Of a DNA stretch of 64,000 nucleotides, positions 26,395 to 33,505 are shown in pieces. The translations under genes and the position numbers were made by a program. A model generated the notes under the pieces. That model searched no databases. It had not been told where the DNA came from and worked only from the letters and a program-made list of their open reading frames with translations. How positions within the stretch are numbered: position 1 is the stretch's first letter; every line of letters begins with the position of its first letter. The stretch comes from Kytococcus schroeteri. GTDB taxonomy: Bacteria; Actinomycetota; Actinomycetes; Actinomycetales; Dermatophilaceae. The stretch covers positions 1 through 64,000 of the forward strand of contig NZ_JBHLVH010000018.1 in the NCBI RefSeq assembly GCF_042433515.1, given 5' to 3'.

Positions 26395-26542
26395 TTCCCC
26401 GTGCCGCGTGAGCTTTCCCGTGTCCCGCGCCCACCCGGCCCCTGTGGACGAGCGCGGTGCCGGCAGCCCGCCCCTCCCACCATCCCCAGGCCCTGTCCGA
26501 CCACCCCGCGGGCACGGGTCCGCAGCCGGCACCCTGCCCGCC

Positions 26543-27595
26543 ATGACCTCACCCACCGGTGCGCCATCGCACGCCGCTTCCCTCCCGGGCCTGGACACCG
26601 TGCTGGCCCGGCACGGCGGCACTGCAACGACATCGGACCTGGCGATGCTGGGAGCCACCCCGGCCCAGGTGCGTCGCCTGGTGGCCCGGCGCACCCTCGT
26701 GCGAGTGGGGCGGGGTGCGTACGTCGAGGGGGCGCTCCTCCACGGCGCGCGACCACACCGGGCCCATGCCCTGCGGGCCCTCGCCGTCGGCCGCACCTGG
26801 CCCGAGGGCACGGCGGTGAGCCACGACTCGGCTGCTCTCCTGCTGCAGCTGCCTGTCCTCGGCCGGGTGGGACTGGTCCACGGCACCCGCACCCGGCACG
26901 GGGTCTCGCGGGCACGGTCCGGCGCCGTCCTCCACGGCGGGCGCCTGCACCGTCCCCCGGAGGAGATCAGCGGGTGCCCGGTGGCGACGGCCGCGGAGGC
27001 CGCCGTCGGGGTGGCTTCCCTGCACGGCTGCGATGCCGCGGTGGCCGTCCTCGACGCGGCGCTCCACCGGCGGCTCCAGCACGAGCGCATGGTCGCCGGG
27101 GAGATCCCCTGGGACCCCTCCCGGCTGTGGGAGGGCGAGTGGCTGTGGGGGCGCGGGCGGCCACCCGGCACCACGTCGATGGAGGAGGTGCACGCGGTGC
27201 TGGCCTCCCGCCGGGGCCATCGCGTGGCGCCCCTCCTGCGCACCGCCGCGGGGTTGGTGGACCCGGCGTGCGAGTCAGTCGGCGAGACCCGCGCCCGGTT
27301 GCTGCTGTGGCGACTCGGCTACCGGGTGCGATCCCAGGTGGAGCTGCGCGATGCGGTGGGACGGCTCGTGGCGCGCGTGGACTTCGCCCTCGAGGACGAG
27401 GCCGTGGCCATCGAGTTCGACGGGATGGAGAAGTACGAGCGCTACGGCCGCACGCCGGCGGAGGACAAACGTCGCGACCTGGCGATCCGCGACCTGGGGT
27501 TCGAGCCGGTGCACGTCGGCTGGGACCATCTGGGGCACCCCGAGGCCGTGCGGCGACTGGTCGAGGACGCCCGCCGGACGGTGCGGGCACGGTGA
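26543..27595 (+). CDS. AbiEi-antitoxin-like / DUF559 (PD-(D/E)XK-type) protein
   Basis: This is a 350-residue cytosolic protein. Residues about 15-70 form a winged-helix start like AbiEi antitoxins (TVLARHGGTATTSDLAMLG, RRLVARRTLVRVGRGAYV). The C-terminal third resembles the DUF559 endonuclease-like fold, with ARVDFALEDEAVAIEFDGMEKY and a later DLAIRDLGFEPVHVGWD. The D..E..E-K pattern fits a PD-(D/E)XK site. Such genes are scattered in many copies through actinobacterial genomes, usually without the AbiEii toxin, and none is here. The start at 26543 is used because upstream sequence is repeat-like. Both flanks carry a copy of the same palindromic repeat. Confidence 0.78.
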   Translation: MTSPTGAPSHAASLPGLDTVLARHGGTATTSDLAMLGATPAQVRRLVARRTLVRVGRGAYVEGALLHGARPHRAHALRALAVGRTWPEGTAVSHDSAALLLQLPVLGRVGLVHGTRTRHGVSRARSGAVLHGGRLHRPPEEISGCPVATAAEAAVGVASLHGCDAAVAVLDAALHRRLQHERMVAGEIPWDPSRLWEGEWLWGRGRPPGTTSMEEVHAVLASRRGHRVAPLLRTAAGLVDPACESVGETRARLLLWRLGYRVRSQVELRDAVGRLVARVDFALEDEAVAIEFDGMEKYERYGRTPAEDKRRDLAIRDLGFEPVHVGWDHLGHPEAVRRLVEDARRTVRAR

Positions 27596-27668
27596 GTGGG
27601 GCCGGAGGGGTGGTGCCGCACGGGACAGCGTGACCGGACGGGCCGTGCCGCACGGGAAACCCCACCGG

Positions 27669-27728
27669 GCACGGAAAAGGTGCTGGCCGCACGGGAAGTT
27701 CCCCGTGTGGCCAGCACCTTTCCCGTGC
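27669..27728. repeat. palindromic intergenic repeat, copy 2
   Basis: Arms at 27669-27695 and 27702-27728 pair at 25 of 27 positions, with a 6-nt loop. The inner 17 bp repeat copy 1, and the outer part adds GCACGG-AAA/TTTCCCGTGC. Further GCACGGGA words stand just upstream (near 27632 and 27650). It lies between the ends of the AbiEi-like gene and the convergent helicase, where it could also terminate both transcripts. Confidence 0.82.
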
Positions 27729-27803
27729 GGTGCGAGGTTTCGCGTGTCAGGCGGTCACGCGGTCACGCCGAGGCACTGGTGTCTCGCGCACGACGTGACG
27801 AGG

Positions 27804-29297
27804 TCAGCCGCGGGCACGGCGGGGGCCCTGCGCGCGACCGCCACCGGAGCGCTGGCCACGGCTGCCACCCCGGCCGCCACCACCAGCCCGGCGCTGGCCG
27901 CGACCGGCGCCCCCTCGGCCACCGGCCGCGTCGGCACCGGCACCACCCGCGCCGCGCCCGCCACGGCGACGGCCCCGGCCGCCACCCGAGCCCACACCGG
28001 ACCCGGACCCCGAGCTGCCGCCCGAGCCGCCACGTCCCTGCGCCGGCGGCGTCGTCGCGGCCACCAGCTCGGCGGCGTCGCGGTACTCCCGCTCCCCGGG
28101 CACCACCTCCTGCAGCACCGGCGCCCCGGGCACGGCCGCGGTCTGCGTCACCGGCCGGATCCTCACGGCCCGCATCAGCGAGCGCACCTCGTCGCGCTGG
28201 TCCGGCAGCATCAGCGTCACCACGGTGCCCTCGGCGCCGGCGCGGGCGGTGCGCCCGGAGCGGTGCAGGTACGCCTTGTGCTCGGCGGGCGGGTCGGCGT
28301 GCACCACCAGGGCGATGTCGTCCACGTGGATGCCGCGCGCCGCGATGTCGGTGGCCACGAGGGTGGAGGCGACGCCCTCGGTGAACGCGGCCAGGTTCCG
28401 CTGGCGGGCGTTCTGCGAGAGGTTGCCGTGCAGGTCCACGCTCGGCACCCCGTTGGCGGTGAGCTGCTTGGCCAGCTTCTTGGCCCCGTACTTGGTACGG
28501 GTGAACACCACGGTGCGGCCGGGTGCCGCGGCCAGCTCGCGCAGCACGGGCAGCTTGTCGTCCTTGGCCACCTCCAGCACGTGGTGGGTCATCGTGGCCA
28601 CGGGCGACTGAGCGGAGTCGGCCTCGTGCGTCACCGGCTGGCTCAGGAAGCGGTCGGCGATCACCTTGATGCCGCCGTCGAGCGTGGCGCTGAACAGCAG
28701 CTTCTGACCGTCGCGCGGGGTGGCGGCCAGCAGGCGCTTCACGCCGGGCAGGAAGCCCAGGTCGGCCATGTGGTCGGCCTCGTCGAGCACCGCGATGCCG
28801 GCGTCGCGCAGGTCGCAGTGCCCCTGGCCGATGAGGTCCTCCAGGCGGCCGGGGCAGGCGATGAGCACGTCCACGCCCTTGCGCAGCGCGGTCACCTGCG
28901 GGTTCTGCCCCACGCCACCGAAGACGACGGTGGTGGTCAGGCGCTCGGCGTCGGCCAGCGGCCTGATGGCGCGCTCGATCTGGCTGGCGAGCTCCCGGGT
29001 GGGGGCCAGCACCAGCGCCCGGGGACGGCCCGGGGCGGGGCGGCGGCGGTCGGCGGCCAGGCGCGCCACCAGCGGCAGCCCGAACGCCAGCGTCTTGCCC
29101 GACCCGGTGCGGCCGCGGCCGAGCACGTCACGGCCGGCCAGGGAGTCCGGCAGGGTGGCGGCCTGGATGGGGCTGGGGGTGGTGATGCCGGCCTCGGCCA
29201 GCACGGCCACGAGGGAGGCGGGTAGCCCGAGGGCGTCGAACGAGGTGGGCGCGGCCACAGGGCGGGTCGCGGAGGAGGACACGGAGGAGTGGGGCAC
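27804..29297 (-). CDS. DEAD-box ATP-dependent RNA helicase
   Basis: This 497-residue helicase has the full motif set: Q motif (SFDALGLP, PSPIQ), GRTGSGKT at 62-69 (I), PTRELA (Ia), CPGRLEDL, DEAD (II), SAT (III), RGIHVDD and HRSGRTARAG (VI). From about residue 410 a low-complexity Gly/Arg/Ser tail follows, typical of RNA-binding C-termini in actinobacterial RhlE-like helicases. It probably remodels ribosomal or messenger RNA. The start is the GTG at 29297. The 5' region is long, which would suit the cold-responsive leaders seen in this family, but no specific element was recognised. Confidence 0.92.
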   Translation of the reverse strand: MPHSSVSSSATRPVAAPTSFDALGLPASLVAVLAEAGITTPSPIQAATLPDSLAGRDVLGRGRTGSGKTLAFGLPLVARLAADRRRPAPGRPRALVLAPTRELASQIERAIRPLADAERLTTTVVFGGVGQNPQVTALRKGVDVLIACPGRLEDLIGQGHCDLRDAGIAVLDEADHMADLGFLPGVKRLLAATPRDGQKLLFSATLDGGIKVIADRFLSQPVTHEADSAQSPVATMTHHVLEVAKDDKLPVLRELAAAPGRTVVFTRTKYGAKKLAKQLTANGVPSVDLHGNLSQNARQRNLAAFTEGVASTLVATDIAARGIHVDDIALVVHADPPAEHKAYLHRSGRTARAGAEGTVVTLMLPDQRDEVRSLMRAVRIRPVTQTAAVPGAPVLQEVVPGEREYRDAAELVAATTPPAQGRGGSGGSSGSGSGVGSGGGRGRRRGGRGAGGAGADAAGGRGGAGRGQRRAGGGGRGGSRGQRSGGGRAQGPRRARG

Positions 29298-29720
29298 GGG
29301 GCACCGTCGATTCTCGCTGGAAGGTCACGCAGGCCCCGGTCGAGGGGCAGGCGGCGTCTCGCGCAGCACGCGGCTCCGGGCGGGGCCGGCACGGGGCCGG
29401 GCTCAGCGGGGCCCTCTCGCAGGGCCGGGGAACGACGCGGCAGGTGCGTCGGCCGGGGGCCGGACGTCATCGCCAAAGGGCCCGCGGCAAGACAGGGCGG
29501 GCCAGATGACGGACAGCCTACCCGGCCGCGCCGCGTCCCCCGGCCCCCCTGTCATATCGCTGTCGCACCCCGCTGATCCACCCACCGTCGCATGGCCCTG
29601 CCGCGGATTGTGGAGCAATCTCTGCCAGCATCCCTGATGCAGGCCCCGCCCGGCCCCCGACCGGCCGTGACGGACCCCACCCGCCCACCACCCGACGACC
29701 GACCGATGGAGGAACCCGGC
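29298..29720. other. 423-bp divergent intergenic region
   Basis: This gap separates the helicase and the first SARP regulator, which diverge. It holds GC-rich leader sequence on the helicase side, including a doubled GGGGCCGG, and a pair of SARP-type heptamers at 29549-29566. An ATTG-N5-CAAT dyad lies at 29609-29621, and the ribosome site GGAGGAA at 29708-29714 fixes the regulator's start. I found no convincing small gene or RNA in it. Confidence 0.5.
29549..29566 (+). promoter_or_regulatory. SARP-type direct heptamer repeats upstream of the first regulator
   Basis: CTGTCAT (29549-29555) and CTGTCGC (29560-29566) are direct repeats with an 11-bp period. Eight bp downstream, where SARP promoters place the -10 box, stands GATCCA (29575-29580), a weak -10. 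This suggests autoregulation by the SARP protein or control by its paralogue. Confidence 0.55.
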
Positions 29721-32480
29721 ATGCAGCTGTCCGTGCTCGGCCCCCTCGAGGTGGTGGGCGAGGACGACCGGGAGGTCTCGCTCGCCCTGCGGGAGGTGCG
29801 CATCCTCGAGCTGCTCGCGGCCGCGGCCCCCCACCAGGTGCCCACCGAGGAGATCATCGCCGCCCTCTGGCCGCAGGACCCCCCGGGGACGGCCCGCAAC
29901 CAGGTGCAGGGGTGCGTCGGCCGCATCCGGCGCGCGGCCGGCGGCGCAGGGGTCCCGATGGTGGACACCACCTCGCGCGGCTACCGCCTCTCCCCCTCGG
30001 TGGACCTGGACCTCCGCCGCTACCGCGAGCTGGCCCGGGCGGGGCGCGAAGCCGCTGCGGCCGGCCTCACCGAGCAGGCCATCACCCACCTGGCCGCCGC
30101 CATGGGCACCTGGCGCAGCCGCCCCTTCCCCGACTCGCTGGCCGGCACGCGCGCGTCGGGCCTCTCGGCGCAGCTGCGCGCCGAGCACCTCGACCTGTGC
30201 GAGCTGCGCTGGTCGCTCACCTCCCGCACCGAGCCGGAGCGCGCCGTCGCCGAGCTCGAGCGGATGGTGACGCTCAGCCCGCTGCGCGAGAGCGCCTGGG
30301 GCGAGCTGATGTGCGCCCTGGCCCGGTCGGGCAAGACCGCCGAGGCCCTGGGGGTCTTCGCCCGGCTGCGCACCACGCTGCGCGACGCACTGGGCACCGT
30401 GCCCTCGGAGACCCTGCAGACCCTCCACACCCGCATCCTGCGGGGCGAGGACGCAGGGTCGCTCTGGGCCGAGCCCGCCGGCACCTGCAGCAACCTGCCG
30501 CCCACGGCGGAGCTGTTCGTGGGCCGCGCCGCGCTGCAGGACGCGATGCGGGCCCACCTCGTGGCCGACGGGGAACGCCGGGTGGTGGCACTGCACGGCC
30601 CCCGGGGCATCGGCCGCACGTCGCTCGCGGTACGGGTGGCCGGCACGCTCGCGGACACCTTCCGCGACGGCGTGCTGTACGTCTCGGCGCGCGGCCAGGC
30701 CGAGGAGGCCCGCAGCGCCCGCTGGGTGCTCGCCGAGCTGCTCACCCAGACCGGTGCCGAGCGGGCGGAGCTCCCCGAGGACGAAGCAGCACTGCGCACC
30801 GCGCTGGGCCGGCGCCTGACCGGCCGCCGCGTGCTGCTCGTGCTGGACGACCTGCGCGATGCCGGGCAGGTGCGCCGGGTGCTGCCCGACGGGCCGGTGC
30901 ACGCCGTGGTGACCAGCCTGCGCCCACTCCCGGAGCTGGACGACGCCCTCGTGCGCCGGGTGCCCCCGCTGACCCGCGAGGAGTCGCTGGACCTGCTGCG
31001 CGGGCTGCTGGGGGCCGAGCGGGTGGACGGCCAGGAGCGGCTGGCCCTCGCCGTGGCCCGGGCCTGCCGCCACAACCCGCTGGCGCTGCGGGTGGCCACC
31101 CAGCACATGCGCTCCCACACCGGCTGGGGACTGGAGGTGCTGCTGGACCGGGTGACCACGGTGGGCCAGCCCCTGCCGGAGCTGTCCGTGCGCGGGGTGG
31201 ACCCGGCAGCGGACGTGGCGGCCGCGGCCGCGGACCTGCCCCCCGAGGCCGCCGACCTGCTGCCGCTGCTGCACCTGCTGGGCGAGGAGTCCTTCCCCGG
31301 GTGGGCGGTCGGCGCACTGGCGGGCCGGTGCGAGTGGTTCGACCTCCTGGACCAGCTGGTGGAGCGCGACCTGCTCCACGACCAGGGGGTGGACGGGCTG
31401 GGGCAGCCCCGCTTCGTGGTCCCGCCGCTCACCGCGGCGGTCTCCCGCGAGCGCGCCGAGGACGTGGACCCCGCCCTCCTGCGGGAGGCAGCAGGCCGTC
31501 TGGCGCGCACCTGGTGGTGGGCGGTGGACTCGGCGGTGGTGGCGGTGCCGCTCACCCTGCACCACCCGGGCGTGGCCCTGCCCGCGGTGGACGTGCCGGA
31601 CCCGGAGACCGAGCTGGACGCCGGGGCCCAGCGTGCGCTGCGCTCGGGCCGGGAGTGGTTGCACTGCGAGCACCGCAGCGCCATGGCCGCGGTGCGCTGC
31701 GCCGCCGACCACGGCTGGCCCGAGCTGGCGGCACGCCTCACCACAGCCCTGGAGCCCTTCTTCGACTACCGTTGGATGCACGACGAGTGGGAGCAGGTGG
31801 TGGACCGCAGCCTGGAGGCGCTCGAGGAGGGCGACGGCCCCGGCCTCGAGATGGCGCAGGCCAGGATGCTCATCACCTCGGCGCAGCTGCACGCCTACCG
31901 GGGACGTTACGAGGCCACGCAGCAGCGGGCCCGTCAGGCACTGGACCTCTTCGAGAGGGCGGGGGTGGCGGACGGCTGCGCCCTGGCGCACCTGGCCCTG
32001 GCCGTGGCGCTGCGCGAGACGCACCACCCGCAGGAGGCGCTGGAGCACGTGCAGCAGGCCGCCGGCGCCAGCTCGCTGCACGTGCGGGCGGTGGCGCTCT
32101 CGGTGTGGGGCGGGCTGCTGCACCGGGCCGGCCAGCACGAGGAGGCCCTCACGCTGTACGACCGCTCCGTGGCCGATGCCACCGAGGTGGGCGACGACCA
32201 CCGGCTGGCCCAGGCGCTGCGGGGGCGCAGCACGGTGCTGCACGCGCTGGGGCGCACCCCGGCCGCGCTGGCCGAGGCGGAGCGAAGCGCCGGGCTGTTC
32301 GACCGGCTGGGGGACGAGGGCTGCCTCGCCCACGCCCTGCGGGTGCTGGCCCGGCTGCGGGGTGAGACCGGGAACACCGCCGGGGCGGATGCCGCGCACC
32401 GCCGCGCCGATGCGCTGTACCTGGCCGTCGGCCGGCCCGGGACGCGGGGCCCGTTCGACGTGGCGGCCGGGTACCGCTGA
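29721..32480 (+). CDS. SARP/BTAD-family regulator with NTPase-like and TPR regions (paralogue 1)
   Basis: This is a 919-residue AfsR-type regulator. An OmpR-like DNA-binding domain (residues 1-93, MQLSVLGPLE to SRGYRL) leads into a bacterial transcriptional activation domain (about 94-245) with QVQGCVGRIRRA. An NB-ARC-like NTPase region starts near 265, and the C-terminal third holds TPR-like helices. In the P-loop GPRGIGRT (293-300) the lysine expected at 299 is arginine (codon 30615-30617), so ATP hydrolysis may be lost. GGAGGAA at 29708-29714 selects the ATG at 29721. It is collinear with the gene at 36378, with no gaps over the first 300 residues. Its probable targets lie next door, where similar heptamers are found. 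Confidence 0.88.
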   Translation: MQLSVLGPLEVVGEDDREVSLALREVRILELLAAAAPHQVPTEEIIAALWPQDPPGTARNQVQGCVGRIRRAAGGAGVPMVDTTSRGYRLSPSVDLDLRRYRELARAGREAAAAGLTEQAITHLAAAMGTWRSRPFPDSLAGTRASGLSAQLRAEHLDLCELRWSLTSRTEPERAVAELERMVTLSPLRESAWGELMCALARSGKTAEALGVFARLRTTLRDALGTVPSETLQTLHTRILRGEDAGSLWAEPAGTCSNLPPTAELFVGRAALQDAMRAHLVADGERRVVALHGPRGIGRTSLAVRVAGTLADTFRDGVLYVSARGQAEEARSARWVLAELLTQTGAERAELPEDEAALRTALGRRLTGRRVLLVLDDLRDAGQVRRVLPDGPVHAVVTSLRPLPELDDALVRRVPPLTREESLDLLRGLLGAERVDGQERLALAVARACRHNPLALRVATQHMRSHTGWGLEVLLDRVTTVGQPLPELSVRGVDPAADVAAAAADLPPEAADLLPLLHLLGEESFPGWAVGALAGRCEWFDLLDQLVERDLLHDQGVDGLGQPRFVVPPLTAAVSRERAEDVDPALLREAAGRLARTWWWAVDSAVVAVPLTLHHPGVALPAVDVPDPETELDAGAQRALRSGREWLHCEHRSAMAAVRCAADHGWPELAARLTTALEPFFDYRWMHDEWEQVVDRSLEALEEGDGPGLEMAQARMLITSAQLHAYRGRYEATQQRARQALDLFERAGVADGCALAHLALAVALRETHHPQEALEHVQQAAGASSLHVRAVALSVWGGLLHRAGQHEEALTLYDRSVADATEVGDDHRLAQALRGRSTVLHALGRTPAALAEAERSAGLFDRLGDEGCLAHALRVLARLRGETGNTAGADAAHRRADALYLAVGRPGTRGPFDVAAGYR

Positions 32481-32511
32481 GGCGCCTCTGGGCCCGCACG
32501 GACCCCTCGTC

Positions 32512-32540
32512 CTGTCCCTTCGCTGTCATTCACCTGTCAC
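32512..32540 (+). promoter_or_regulatory. SARP-type triple heptamer upstream of the lipoprotein gene
   Basis: CTGTCCC (32512-32518), CTGTCAT (32523-32529) and CTGTCAC (32534-32540) are three direct repeats with an exact 11-bp period. SARP activators are known to bind heptamers spaced like this on one face of the helix. The block is 98 bp upstream of the lipoprotein start. No strong -10 is seen at the usual 8-bp distance, which fits an activator-dependent promoter but weakens the call. Confidence 0.65.
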
Positions 32541-32637
32541 GCACCCGCAGCGCCCGGAAATCCCCGCCATTCCGCCATGAGCGGTGCCATGCGACTGTCA
32601 TCATGCGCGGGACCATCCCCTCACCCCAGGAGTTCTC

Positions 32638-33450
32638 GTGCGCACTGCTGCCCGCCACCTGACCCTCGCCCTGGCGCTCACCACCCTCGCCGCCTGCTCG
32701 GGCGGCGACGAGCAGGCCGGTGACCTGCCGGATGCACCTCCCAAGGTGGAGACCGCCCCGGCCAAGAGCCCGTCCGAGACCACCCCGGAGGCCCCGGCCT
32801 CGGAGGACGACGGGGCCCCGGCGTCCAGCGCGCCCACCACCTCGGCCCAGGAGAGCCCCACCGACGAGCCAGCCGCCACGTCCCCGGGGTCGGTCACGGC
32901 CTCCCCCACGGACTCCGGACCCGCCGGTGACCAGGGCGCCTCCCCCTCCTCGGCCCCGGCCAGCTCGGCCACCTCGTCCTCCCCGACGTCCTCGAGCGCG
33001 CCGAAGTCCCCCGCCCCGAGCAGCCCCACTGCGGAGGACCCGCTGGCCGGGTACGAGCGCGTCTCGTTCCTCATGGAGTCGGAGAACGTCGGTTGCGACA
33101 TCACGGCCGAGGGCGTGAGCTGCGAGATCGACGTCACCGAGTACAGCGCGGCCCAGGAGCCGGACTGCGTCGGCGAGCTCTCCGTGTCCGGGAACGACCG
33201 CCCCACGTGGAACTGCGGCGGCCACGCCCTCGGGCACGGTCGCACCAACGACGGCGGTGAGTGGGTGGACGTCCTGCCCGTCGGCAAGACCAAGGTCATC
33301 AAGGGCGAGGTCTACAGCATCCTGCCGTGGGGCGACAGCCTCACCTTCAAGGGCACCACCTGCCACAGCAAGGACACGGGTGTCGAGTGCACCCGCGAGG
33401 CCTCCGGCCACGGCTTCCGCCTGGCCAAGAAGGACTACGACCTCTGGTGA
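32638..33450 (+). CDS. secreted lipoprotein with a cysteine-rich C-terminal domain
   Basis: This is a 270-residue precursor. A type II signal peptide ends in the lipobox LAAC with the lipidated C20. About 110 residues of Ser/Pro/Ala/Thr-rich linker follow, then a compact domain (about 140-270). That domain has six cysteines and the SENVGCDITAEGVSCEI pattern seen in several actinobacterial exported domains of unknown role. The GTG at 32638 is chosen for its ribosome site (CAGGAG) and because it gives a clean signal peptide. It is 55 bp upstream of the zinc-ribbon membrane protein, probably in one operon under the SARP-type repeats. Confidence 0.78.
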   Translation: MRTAARHLTLALALTTLAACSGGDEQAGDLPDAPPKVETAPAKSPSETTPEAPASEDDGAPASSAPTTSAQESPTDEPAATSPGSVTASPTDSGPAGDQGASPSSAPASSATSSSPTSSSAPKSPAPSSPTAEDPLAGYERVSFLMESENVGCDITAEGVSCEIDVTEYSAAQEPDCVGELSVSGNDRPTWNCGGHALGHGRTNDGGEWVDVLPVGKTKVIKGEVYSILPWGDSLTFKGTTCHSKDTGVECTREASGHGFRLAKKDYDLW

Positions 33451-33505
33451 CGCCCCGGGCCACCACCCACGAGCCACGCACTTCCCCCATCCCGAGAGGA
33501 CACGC

